Assembly (NCBI RefSeq): GCF_000382445.1
Contig: NZ_KB905472.1
Span: 1,410,276 to 1,474,275 of the forward strand
Reading direction: 5' to 3'
Source: Phocaeicola massiliensis B84634 = Timone 84634 = DSM 17679 = JCM 13223
Lineage (GTDB): Bacteria; Bacteroidota; Bacteroidia; Bacteroidales; Bacteroidaceae
Length of the DNA: 64,000 nt
Positions 33,424-41,479 of the stretch are shown in pieces. The notes beneath the pieces were generated by a model. It saw only the letters and a program-made list of their open reading frames with translations. It was not told where the DNA came from and ran no database searches. A program made the position numbers and the translations under genes. Every line of letters starts with the position of its first letter. Positions within the stretch are counted from its first letter, which is position 1.

Positions 33424-34149
33424 TTATAAATTAAATAATTGGATACCAAGTTGAAAAAAGGCTCTGTCTGCTTGCGGATTCCATACCATACAAGCATGAA
33501 TCGGCATCGTATGCTTCGCTAATGTCCAATCAAAGGTTACTTTTAGCAAAACATGTACAATCCCATTTGTATTACCATAAAAATTAGTTTTACTACCGGC
33601 TTTATTCAAAGCAAATGCTCCGCCAATTCCAGCATCTGCATGCCATCGGGATTTTGTATAGATGGGGTATTCCAGATAACAAAAAGTAGAGTATTTATTG
33701 GCGGTGTTTTCTTTATTTCTGTCACGACCGAAAACTATCGTTGACCAAGATATTAAAAGAGGAAATCTTTCCCCACAATAGTAATTCAATATTGCATCTA
33801 AAAAGCGTCCGGTACTGTGAGCTTTGTAATTAAAAAATTCCTTATTATTATATGTAGCACCTGTTGAAAAATTATATGTATCCCACAAAGCCAAAGAAAA
33901 ACCTTTATACTGAAATGAAATGTGATTATTAAATTCCTTGTATGTACCCTGGGTATTAGTTCCACCCCAAAAACCTAAGTTAAACAATCCATTGCATAAA
34001 GAGTAATTTACATCGCCCGTAATGACCAGCCCATCTGCTACCTCTATTCCACGCCACAGATGGTTCGTTTGTAAATTCGCCTTCATATGAAGTTGTGCGG
34101 TTGCCTCCAATGAAAACAACATTAGTAATAAACCTATGTATTTTTTCAT
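33424..34149 (-). CDS. Outer-membrane porin-like protein of the polyol locus
   Basis: A 241-residue protein with a signal peptide (KKYIGLLLMLFSLEATAQ) and an alternating beta-strand, aromatic-rich body ending in aromatic/hydrophobic residues (FFQLGIQLFNL), as in outer-membrane barrels. NHLWRGIEVADG and FPLLISWSTIVFGRDRNKE correspond to YIWRGAYQNSG and FPLTLSWSTMFAGGDDNKD in the kdp-linked protein at 49187-49888, so the two are paralogues. It resembles TorF-type putative porins. It closes a four-gene leftward operon, which suggests uptake of the locus's sugar alcohol. Confidence 0.7.
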   Translation of the reverse strand: MKKYIGLLLMLFSLEATAQLHMKANLQTNHLWRGIEVADGLVITGDVNYSLCNGLFNLGFWGGTNTQGTYKEFNNHISFQYKGFSLALWDTYNFSTGATYNNKEFFNYKAHSTGRFLDAILNYYCGERFPLLISWSTIVFGRDRNKENTANKYSTFCYLEYPIYTKSRWHADAGIGGAFALNKAGSKTNFYGNTNGIVHVLLKVTFDWTLAKHTMPIHACMVWNPQADRAFFQLGIQLFNL

Positions 34150-34155
34150 AATCTA

Positions 34156-35031
34156 TCATTTGATAAAATAATCTGGTAATTGTGGCATTGCCCCATTTTG
34201 TGTACATACATAAGCCGAAACATTTACTGCCAACCGATGAGCTTCCTCTACAGATTTTCCCTTTAATATTGATGCAATAAAACTGGCTGTAAATGAATCT
34301 CCGGCTCCTACAGTATCTGCCACTATTACTTTGGGAGTCTCAATAAAAGAAACAACTCCAGGAGTAAAGACATAACTTCCATTGACTCCACAAGTAAGTA
34401 TGAGCATTTTCAAATTATATTTGGCTAATAGAATCCAGCACTTATCCTTTAAGTCAATACCTGGATAACCAAACATACGACTGACTGCAATCAATTCCTC
34501 ATCATTAATCTTCAATATATTGCATTTTTGCATAGAAGTGCATAGGATTTCTTTGGTATAGAATCCTTGACGCAGATTGATGTCGAAAATCTTATAAGTC
34601 CCTTCATCCGGCATTTCATCCAAAAACTGGTGAATTGTAGTGCGCGACACTATATTTCGCTGAGAAAGCGAACCGAAACAGACAGCTTTTGCACGTTGAG
34701 CCAACCCCTTCATTGAATCTGTAAAAGGAATATTATCCCATGCCACATTTTCCCGAATATCATAATAGGGAACTCCTTCGTTATCCAGTTCTACTTGAAC
34801 TGTCCCGGTTGGATATTCTACTTTTGAAATGTGATGATTCAAAAGCTTCCCATCGAAATCACTGAGAATTTCATTACCCAACTTATCATGGCCTACTGCA
34901 CTAATGACAAGACTATTTAAACCAAACTGAGATACATGATAAGAAAAATTAGCAGGTGCCCCACCTATCTTTTTTCCATCTGGCAATATATCCCAAAGAG
35001 CTTCTCCGATACCTATTACTAAATTTTTCAT
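34156..35031 (-). CDS. PfkB-family fructokinase
   Basis: Start set at 35031 (MKNLVIGIGEALWDILPDGK); the in-frame upstream extension runs across an intergenic hairpin. The 291-residue kinase has the PfkB signatures KKIGGAPANFSYHVSQFG and VADTVGAGDSFTASFIASIL with catalytic Asp. FDINLRQGFYTKEI and IKINDEEL-type segments (LKINDEELIAVSRMFG) are typical of fructokinases. It probably phosphorylates fructose made by the neighbouring dehydrogenase. A second kinase domain is fused to the transporter in the same operon. Confidence 0.88.
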   Translation of the reverse strand: MKNLVIGIGEALWDILPDGKKIGGAPANFSYHVSQFGLNSLVISAVGHDKLGNEILSDFDGKLLNHHISKVEYPTGTVQVELDNEGVPYYDIRENVAWDNIPFTDSMKGLAQRAKAVCFGSLSQRNIVSRTTIHQFLDEMPDEGTYKIFDINLRQGFYTKEILCTSMQKCNILKINDEELIAVSRMFGYPGIDLKDKCWILLAKYNLKMLILTCGVNGSYVFTPGVVSFIETPKVIVADTVGAGDSFTASFIASILKGKSVEEAHRLAVNVSAYVCTQNGAMPQLPDYFIK

Positions 35032-35056
35032 GATATGATTATTTAAGGATTTTGCA

Positions 35057-35083
35057 AGTGTGCCTGTACTTGACAGACACACT
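35057..35083. other. Intergenic hairpin between dehydrogenase and kinase
   Basis: AGTGTG...CACACT with an inner CTGT/ACAG pairing (35057-35083). Short, without a T-run on the transcribed strand; more likely an RNA-processing or attenuating stem than a terminator. Confidence 0.4.
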
Positions 35084-35099
35084 CTAAAAGTGTATTCAA

Positions 35100-36143
35100 T
35101 TAAAATTTCACCACTGATTTTACAATATTAGCCTTATCCTGTACACTGCTATCCATTGCGTGCTGGATATCACCGAAATCGAAGACATTGGTCACGATTC
35201 CCTTTAAATTGACTTTACCCGATGCTACGGCTTCAATAGCCATAGGATAAATATGCCGGTATCGGAACACTGTCTTGAATGTGAGTTCTTTGTCCAATGC
35301 CAAGCTCAACGGAAGAGTCATTTCACCACTCTTGGAATATCCCACCAATACAATGGTAGCACCTTTTTTAGTCACGTGAATGGCTTGACGGGTGGTTATC
35401 TCCATTCCTGCTGTCTCAATCACCAAATCTATCCCCTTTCCGTTGGTAAGTTTTGCCATAGTTTCCAACACATCTTCTTCTTTAGAATTGATGACACCAG
35501 TCGCTCCCAGTTCCAATGCCTTGTCCAAACGTTTCTGCATTATATCGACTACATAAACCTTAGACACACCTTCTGCCTTCAAAGCCATCATGGATACCAA
35601 TCCGATACAGCCGGCACCGAAAACAAGGGCTGTTTGTCCGGCATGTGCATTCCCTTGATTGGCTGCATGAAAGCCTACAGCCAAGGGTTCGATCAATGCA
35701 CCTTCTAAAGTAGAGACATTTTCGGGCAGTTTGAAGCAAAGATCGGCTTCGTGAGCTACATATTCCTGAAACACGCCATCTACCGGAGGAGTAGCAAAGA
35801 ACACCACATCGGGACATAAATTATACTTTCCCTCACGACAGTACTCGCAATGTCCGCAAGTTTTTCCAGGTTCCAAAGCTACCCGGTCACCCACTTTCAG
35901 ATGTTTCACGTTCTTTCCCACTTCGACCACTGTTCCACCCGGTTCATGTCCCAATACGAAGGGAGGTTCTACCACATAATCACCGATACGTCCGGTTTCG
36001 TAATAATGCATGTCTGATCCGCAAATGCCAACATATTCCAATTTAACCAATACTTCATTGTCTTTGGGCTGAGGAATATCTCTGTTTGTATAACCCATTT
36101 GACCAATGCCGTTCATAACGGCTACCTTCATTGTACCTTTCAT
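35100..36143 (-). CDS. Zinc-dependent sorbitol/polyol dehydrogenase
   Basis: A 347-residue medium-chain dehydrogenase. Catalytic zinc ligands are in VGICGSDMHYYETGRIGDY and VLGHEPGG; the structural zinc site is CGHCEYCREGKYNLC; the NAD-binding site is ALVFGAGCIGLVSMMAL, with VVDIMQKR carrying the acidic residue that selects NAD. The HYYETGRIGDYVVE stretch is typical of sorbitol and xylitol dehydrogenases. Predicted reaction: sorbitol to fructose (or xylitol to xylulose). With two fructokinases alongside, sorbitol or mannitol is the likelier substrate. An alternative start four codons in (MKVAVMNG) is possible. Confidence 0.88.
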   Translation of the reverse strand: MKGTMKVAVMNGIGQMGYTNRDIPQPKDNEVLVKLEYVGICGSDMHYYETGRIGDYVVEPPFVLGHEPGGTVVEVGKNVKHLKVGDRVALEPGKTCGHCEYCREGKYNLCPDVVFFATPPVDGVFQEYVAHEADLCFKLPENVSTLEGALIEPLAVGFHAANQGNAHAGQTALVFGAGCIGLVSMMALKAEGVSKVYVVDIMQKRLDKALELGATGVINSKEEDVLETMAKLTNGKGIDLVIETAGMEITTRQAIHVTKKGATIVLVGYSKSGEMTLPLSLALDKELTFKTVFRYRHIYPMAIEAVASGKVNLKGIVTNVFDFGDIQHAMDSSVQDKANIVKSVVKF

Positions 36144-36166
36144 AATGTAATCTCCTATTATTTAAA

Positions 36167-38509
36167 TTAAAATGATGTCAATTGTTTTAGATAGTCTTCA
36201 AGTTCCGCTTGAGTAGGCATGGCTCGAATAGCTCCTTTACGAGTAGTTTCCAGTGATGCAGCTGCGTTAGCTCGAAACAGCATTTCCTGTAGCTGATGGT
36301 CAGAAAGCTCCATGCCTTGCTCCAAAATATAGGCCAAACAGCATCCAAGAAAAGTATCTCCTGCACCGGTTGTATCTATGGTTCGATTGGTGAGAAATGC
36401 CTCCTGGTATACCTTTCGATTTCCCATAAATGCCTGACTGCCGGCTTCTCCTGATGTCACAAGAATCAAAGAAATAGAATAATGTTTCTGCAAAAAGTCC
36501 ACTCCATTCTGAATAGTAGTTTGCTGGGTAATAAATGCCAGTTCACTAGCTTCCACTTTTAAAATATCACACACAGAACATCCATACAACATCCACTTGC
36601 GGGCTTCCTCTTCACCAGGCCATAACACAGGACGGTAATTGGGGTCGAAGGATATTAACCGATGTTTTGATTTGGCTGCTTTAATAGCTTTACGCGTAGC
36701 TTTTCTACATCGTTTATGTGTGAACGAAAGGGAACCAAAATGGAAAATACGAGTGCGTGACAGCATATCTGCATCCACATCCCCTTCATCCAAATTCATG
36801 TCGGCCGTACGATTGCGGTAAAAAAGATATTGGTGGGGATAAGTTTTCGAGTCATTCAAAAAAGCCAAAGTAGTATTCCTTTTCTTGTCTTTCGACAGCC
36901 CTTCCGTAGAAATACCCATCCTAACAATGCGTTGTTGCAAAGCATGTCCCAAAAAGTCATCTCCGACTTTTCCTATAAAAGCTGTTCGTTTCTGCAGATT
37001 GCTTAACATGGCCAAGACATTGCAGGGAGCACCACCAGGGTTTGATTCATACACCACACTATCAAAATCATTGGAATGCAAGGCGTTGAAATCAACCAAC
37101 AGTTCGCCTAAAGCGATAACATCATATTCTCGCTGATTCTTTTTGCGTTTCAGGAACCTATATTTAATTACTGCCAGAATTCGATTATAGCTTCTTTTAT
37201 CAAGTTTATAAAAGAACAACGCAAGTGCAGTCACTACCCATAATATTCCTGGTATGGTACTGAATGAATGCCTCATAATAGCTACAACGGCTTCATTCTG
37301 TGTGGTGTTAGCTTCATAGCCGGCCCATCCTAATGACAATGCCAGTAACGCAGTACCCAATGCCATGCCAATCTTATTACCGAGAGAAATGAAAGCATAT
37401 TGGAAACCATCATTCCGGATGCCTGTACGCCATTCTCCATATTCCACACAGTCAGGAATAATTGCATAGATTGCGGTATTGAAACCGGAGAAGAAGAATT
37501 GGGAAAGTGCCGCAAATAAATAGAAAGGTATGGGGGAGGTCACAGGACTGAAAAAGAATAGTGCAATTATGGTGATACCCGTACCAAAGGCAAACACAGA
37601 GGCTGCCCAACCCTTGTTGGAAGTCAATTGAAATACCTTCGGAAAGCAGGCTGCTCCAATGATGGATGGGATGATGATGGCCATAGAATAATAGGTGAAC
37701 AATACAGCATCATTCTCCACATAGGTAAAATAATAGAGTAAATCGGCGTTCCGCCCGTAAAGGATAAATCCAAACAGCACCTGTCCCAACAACGCCAACA
37801 AATAAGGTTTGTTCTTAGCAACGGCCTGCAGTTGCAATCGTAACGGAATTTTCTGGGCAACAGGCACTTCTACCACCTCTTTTGTCTTGGCAAAACAAAA
37901 GATATGACAGACAGCGAAGATAGTTCCATAAAGAATTGCAATCAGCAGATAGCCTTGCCGGGCATTTCCATTACCCAACCATTCAATCAATGGAATCGTA
38001 ATGATGTTGATAATTCCAATAGCTATCATAGCGCTAACCGACCGGGAAGTATTGATTTGTGCTCGTTCGGTCATATTCTGAGTCATTGCACCACACAACG
38101 TTCCATAGGGAATATTTACACAGGTATATCCTAAGACCAAAATACAGTAAGTCACAGCCATGTAAATGATTTTATGCGTCTGACTCCAGTCCGGATGTGC
38201 CCAGAAAGTAAGAATCAGAACTAAAGCGGTTAACGGAGCAGCAAACAAGAGCCAAGGACGATAGCGTCCCCATCGGGTATGCGTCTTATCGCTTAGCCCT
38301 CCAATAATCGGGTCGTTGATGGCATCCCAGAAACGGGAAAATAACATCAATGTAGCTACGGCACTCATACTGATTCCAAAAACATCGGTATAGAATATCA
38401 TCAGGAAATTCCCGACAAACATCCAGCTGAAATTACAGCCAACATCTCCCATGCCATAAGCCAACTTGCTTATGAAAGGAACTTTCGATTGATTCAAATC
38501 GTTTTTCAT
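36167..38509 (-). CDS. Sugar transporter fused to a PfkB-type fructokinase
   Basis: A continuous 780-residue frame. Residues 1 to about 455 are a GPH/MelB-type cation-sugar symporter with about twelve membrane helices (KLAYGMGDVGCNFSWMFVGN; DAINDPIIGGLSDKTHTRWG; FSGFNTAIYAIIPDCVEYGE). A short basic linker (YRFLKRKKNQRE) leads to a complete PfkB kinase, residues 462-780: YDVIALGELLVDFN, ESNPGGAPCNVLAMLSNL, and IDTTGAGDTFLGCCLAYIL with catalytic Asp 717. The linker is cytoplasmic by the positive-inside rule. It could couple import to phosphorylation of a sugar such as fructose. First gene of the polyol operon; its promoter is shared with the divergent lacI-type gene. Confidence 0.92.
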   Translation of the reverse strand: MKNDLNQSKVPFISKLAYGMGDVGCNFSWMFVGNFLMIFYTDVFGISMSAVATLMLFSRFWDAINDPIIGGLSDKTHTRWGRYRPWLLFAAPLTALVLILTFWAHPDWSQTHKIIYMAVTYCILVLGYTCVNIPYGTLCGAMTQNMTERAQINTSRSVSAMIAIGIINIITIPLIEWLGNGNARQGYLLIAILYGTIFAVCHIFCFAKTKEVVEVPVAQKIPLRLQLQAVAKNKPYLLALLGQVLFGFILYGRNADLLYYFTYVENDAVLFTYYSMAIIIPSIIGAACFPKVFQLTSNKGWAASVFAFGTGITIIALFFFSPVTSPIPFYLFAALSQFFFSGFNTAIYAIIPDCVEYGEWRTGIRNDGFQYAFISLGNKIGMALGTALLALSLGWAGYEANTTQNEAVVAIMRHSFSTIPGILWVVTALALFFYKLDKRSYNRILAVIKYRFLKRKKNQREYDVIALGELLVDFNALHSNDFDSVVYESNPGGAPCNVLAMLSNLQKRTAFIGKVGDDFLGHALQQRIVRMGISTEGLSKDKKRNTTLAFLNDSKTYPHQYLFYRNRTADMNLDEGDVDADMLSRTRIFHFGSLSFTHKRCRKATRKAIKAAKSKHRLISFDPNYRPVLWPGEEEARKWMLYGCSVCDILKVEASELAFITQQTTIQNGVDFLQKHYSISLILVTSGEAGSQAFMGNRKVYQEAFLTNRTIDTTGAGDTFLGCCLAYILEQGMELSDHQLQEMLFRANAAASLETTRKGAIRAMPTQAELEDYLKQLTSF

Positions 38510-38544
38510 GTGTATTGCTTATTAGATTTTAATGATTTCTGAAA

Positions 38545-38552
38545 CAAAACTA
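38545..38552 (-). promoter_or_regulatory. -7 box of the polyol operon
   Basis: TAGTTTTG on the minus strand matches TAnnTTTG, 36 bases before the transporter-kinase start. Confidence 0.45.
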
Positions 38553-38597
38553 TACACTGGAAATCAGATGAAAAATAAATTTTATACATTTATCTTT

Positions 38598-38641
38598 CGC
38601 AACCGTTCCCGCAACCGTTCCCAAAATCCGCAACCGTTCCC
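38598..38641. promoter_or_regulatory. Three identical 13-bp repeats, probable LacI-type operators
   Basis: CGCAACCGTTCCC occurs at 38598, 38610 and 38629. Each contains the dyad AAC-C-GTT, and the first two share one base. They lie between the divergent promoters, 20 bases upstream of the regulator's -7 box and about 45 upstream of the operon's. This is where a LacI-family repressor would bind. Confidence 0.65.
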
Positions 38642-38661
38642 AAAAACTTGCTTTTTTTTCA

Positions 38662-38669
38662 TATCTTTG
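38662..38669 (+). promoter_or_regulatory. -7 box of the LacI-type regulator
   Basis: TATCTTTG fits the Bacteroides consensus and lies 23 bases before the ATG at 38693. Confidence 0.55.
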
Positions 38670-38692
38670 TAGCGTTAATAAAAAATGCCGCC

Positions 38693-39697
38693 ATGAAATA
38701 CACTACCATCATCGACATAGCCCAAGCTTTGGGCATTTCCAAATCGACCGTGTCGCGTGCCTTACGGGGCGATAAGCAAAATGTCAGTAAAGAAACACGG
38801 GAAAGAATCTTGGCGATGGCCAAGAAAATGGGATACACCCGCAATGAACTGGCCGTCAATCTGCGAAAACAAAGCACGCGCACTATCGGTATAGTGGTTC
38901 CGGAAATGCTGACTCCTTTTTATATGAATTTCATTACCTATGCCCAACAGGAATTGAATAGACAGGGATATCGGGTTACATTGGCTCAGTCACATGAAAA
39001 TCCGAATGCAGAACTGGCCAATCTACAGATGTTTGAAGACTATCGGGTAGAGGGCATTCTCATCAGTGTCTGTCATACAGAAAAGAATCTTGCAACTTAT
39101 CAGCGAATTATGAAAAAAGGCATTCCTATGGTCTTTTTTGACCGCACCTTGTCTTCTTTGCCAATTTCCAAAGTGAAAATCGATGATTATCTAAAATCGT
39201 TCTTTTTGGTCGAACAGATGATACGTAGAGGAAAAAGAAGAATTGTTCACTTGGCAGGACCCGACTATATTCAAAACTCCCAAGAAAGGAAACGTGGATA
39301 TCGGGATGCCTTGGAAAAATTTCATCTTCCTTATTGTCCAGAGTATGTCATTGATGCTGGAGTCGATTTCTCTGGAGGTGAGCAGGCAGTGGAACAATTA
39401 TTGAAACAACACATTGCTTTCGATGCACTATTTTGCTTTACGGAAATGTCTGCTCTCGGAGCAAAAAGCAATCTTCAAAAGCATGGAGTCCAAATACCTG
39501 ATGAGGTTGCCATAGCTTGTATTTCGGGAACGGATTTGTGCGTATTAGTTCATCCATCCATTACAGCAGTCGAACAACCAGTAAAACAAATGGCGGAAGA
39601 AGCATCAAGACTAATTGTACAAAAAGTAGAGCACCCGGAACTACCTGATAAAACCATTATATTAGAAGCTGAGACTATTTATAGAGAATCTACATAA
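38693..39697 (+). CDS. LacI-family transcriptional regulator of the polyol locus
   Basis: Start at ATG 38693 (MKYTTIIDIAQALGISKSTV), as the upstream extension lies in the promoter. The 334-residue protein has the N-terminal LacI HTH (DIAQALGISKSTVSRALRGD), the hinge (NELAVNLRKQSTRTIGIVVP) and a periplasmic-binding-protein-like sensor domain (FFDRTLSSLPISKVKIDDY; AIACISGTDLCVLVHPSITA). It is divergent from the transporter-kinase operon and presumably senses a sugar or sugar phosphate from it. The three upstream repeats are the likely targets, allowing autoregulation. Confidence 0.9.
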   Translation: MKYTTIIDIAQALGISKSTVSRALRGDKQNVSKETRERILAMAKKMGYTRNELAVNLRKQSTRTIGIVVPEMLTPFYMNFITYAQQELNRQGYRVTLAQSHENPNAELANLQMFEDYRVEGILISVCHTEKNLATYQRIMKKGIPMVFFDRTLSSLPISKVKIDDYLKSFFLVEQMIRRGKRRIVHLAGPDYIQNSQERKRGYRDALEKFHLPYCPEYVIDAGVDFSGGEQAVEQLLKQHIAFDALFCFTEMSALGAKSNLQKHGVQIPDEVAIACISGTDLCVLVHPSITAVEQPVKQMAEEASRLIVQKVEHPELPDKTIILEAETIYREST

Positions 39698-39731
39698 AAT
39701 ATTTAAGCAAACAAAGCAAAGAAAAAGAAGG

Positions 39732-39942
39732 TGTATCGTCATTCGCTCACCTTCTCAGTGAGAATCCTTTTTTTGCAGATAAAGAATGCATGGCCATAAT
39801 ATGCTTTATACTTACTATATAGCTCAGCCTCACGATGATTGGATGTTATCAATTCTTCTACGATTCTGCTTCCTGCATGTTTTCTTCTGAATATTTCCTC
39901 GGCTTTAGCTTGAGGAGCGAAATAATGTTCTATCCAGCAATT
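39732..39942 (-). pseudogene. Duplicated 3' end of the methyltransferase gene
   Basis: These 211 bases align without gaps to 31447-31657 with three mismatches (about 98.6 percent identity). They encode the last 68 or so residues of the methyltransferase, including its stop. The rest of that gene is missing here; sequence passes directly into the 3' end of the acetyltransferase gene at about 39943. High identity implies a recent event. Confidence 0.85.
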
Positions 39943-39951
39943 TCCACTCTT

Positions 39952-40407
39952 TTAAAAACCTATTTTACGTTTCAAATAAATCATATCTTTTAGTAAAACC
40001 CCATTGTCAATAATGGGATGATCGTAATTCTCCGTGAAAAAACCTTTTATACAATGAGAATATTCAAAGCCGCAACTTTTATAAAATGCAAGAACACCGG
40101 GAACGTCTCCTGTTCCCACTATCATCTGAGTATATTCTTTTGAATAATGATTTATCAGGTAGTTTATTAGTTTTCTTCCATATCCTTGTCGCTGGGCAAT
40201 AGGGGTAACCGCTATATTCTTCAATTCACAAATTTCCGGACCTTCTTTTGTTACAACGCCCACGGCTTTTATCCCATTATCTTCCAATACAAACAAGTCA
40301 CCACGCTCCAGATACCGGTCTATCATTGTTTCCTGTTCATCCCCAAGCAATAATAAGTCCAGATATTGCTTTTTATTTCTAGATATTTTAATGATGTGAT
40401 AATCCAT
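39952..40407 (-). CDS. GNAT-family N-acetyltransferase
   Basis: A 151-residue acetyltransferase. The acetyl-CoA site is ICELKNIAVTPIAQRQGYGRKLINYL (Q/RxxGxG/A in QRQGYG), followed by IVGTGDVPGVLAFYKSCGFE. Substrate unknown; it belongs to a small-molecule rather than ribosomal-protein type. It lies 54 bases downstream of the beta-lactamase gene and may be cotranscribed. Bases around its stop codon (39945-39960) recur in the scar zone at 32504-32519. Confidence 0.85.
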   Translation of the reverse strand: MDYHIIKISRNKKQYLDLLLLGDEQETMIDRYLERGDLFVLEDNGIKAVGVVTKEGPEICELKNIAVTPIAQRQGYGRKLINYLINHYSKEYTQMIVGTGDVPGVLAFYKSCGFEYSHCIKGFFTENYDHPIIDNGVLLKDMIYLKRKIGF

Positions 40408-40461
40408 AATATTATATTTATAACATTCTTGTCTCTATAGATAGTGCAAAACAGCACTATT

Positions 40462-41421
40462 TTAACGATTCCCGGCATATCGGTAAACAGCAGCCGAAAT
40501 ATCAGAGATTATTTTAGCATTCGTTTCCATATTTTCTTTTGAGTCTTTGACAAATACAGCTACTACGTATCGGCTTCCATCAGGTAGAATTACAAAGCCA
40601 ATGTCATTGATGCCAATGTATTCTCCCCGGTCATTCTTATCGGAAGTTCCTGTCTTATGTCCTATCTTGACTTCACTTTCGGGAAGGGGAGCAGGCAGTC
40701 TGTCTTTGCCTGTCCCACACTCTATCATAATATGCTTTAGAAAATCTGTATATTCATTTCTCATGAAATCTTGAGTCATAAAAAGTTCCAATAGATTGGC
40801 TGCTTCCATTGGTGTTGTCCAGTTTTTGTAACAATCATCCATGTCTTGATGCATCTCATCTTCGGTAGCAGTTATGGAAACATCGTTTATTCCCAATGAA
40901 TGAATGTATTCATCCACCACGTTTACACCACCTATATAATCGAATAAGATATCACAGGCTACATTGTCACTTGACTGCATTGTATAAACTAAAAGTTCAC
41001 TAATCGGAAGTTCTAAATTGCCTTGGGGATATTTATCACGCAAAGGGCTGTATGTATCCGGTTTGAAATATTTTTTATCAAGATATAGGGAAGTGGAAAG
41101 TGGAATATGCCGTTTTTGCAGGTAATCACATACAGCCAATGCCTGATGAAACTTATAAACGCTCATCATGGGATATTTTTCGGCATTATTTATGGCCAGC
41201 GTATCTTCTCCATCCAGTATCAAAGCCACTCCTATAGTTGCTTTCTTATCTTTAATAATATGTCGAATTTCTGTTTTTAATGTTTTCAATGAATCTTGGG
41301 ATTTATTCTGAACACATCCGCCAGACAACACACACCATATACATATAATAATATATGGATATCCGTTTTTTGCTAAAGACTGCAAGATTAACCTTGGACT
41401 CCGTTTTTTTGTTATACGCAT
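40462..41421 (-). CDS. Class A beta-lactamase (Bacteroides type)
   Basis: A 319-residue serine beta-lactamase. Active-site SVYK at residues 87-90 (YPMMSVYKFH), SDN at 151-153, a Glu-bearing omega-loop segment (TATEDEMHQD) and KTG at 256-258 (IGHKTGTSDKNDRG) are all present. The hydrophobic N-terminal segment ends CVLSGGC, so it may be a lipoprotein. It belongs with the CfxA/CepA/CblA-type cephalosporinases, but which cannot be fixed by eye. A TTTG-N20-TATCTTCG promoter lies upstream (41472-41441). The first 17 codons are repeated in the scar at 32798-32852. Confidence 0.92.
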   Translation of the reverse strand: MRITKKRSPRLILQSLAKNGYPYIIICIWCVLSGGCVQNKSQDSLKTLKTEIRHIIKDKKATIGVALILDGEDTLAINNAEKYPMMSVYKFHQALAVCDYLQKRHIPLSTSLYLDKKYFKPDTYSPLRDKYPQGNLELPISELLVYTMQSSDNVACDILFDYIGGVNVVDEYIHSLGINDVSITATEDEMHQDMDDCYKNWTTPMEAANLLELFMTQDFMRNEYTDFLKHIMIECGTGKDRLPAPLPESEVKIGHKTGTSDKNDRGEYIGINDIGFVILPDGSRYVVAVFVKDSKENMETNAKIISDISAAVYRYAGNR

Positions 41422-41479
41422 TTTCCTGATTTTAATTGTACGAAGATACCGGATTATCAGTCATTCTCCAAATTTTTCC

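Noticed and set aside
36167-38509. Transporter-kinase fusion as an artefact of a lost stop codon
   Set aside because: A basic, hydrophilic linker of about ten residues joins complete domains and no remnant start or ribosome site is seen at the join. An assembly error cannot be excluded but is not indicated.
40441-40460. ATAGTGC/GCACTAT hairpin between the lactamase and the acetyltransferase as a terminator
   Set aside because: Seven base pairs without a T-run on the transcribed strand; too weak to call.
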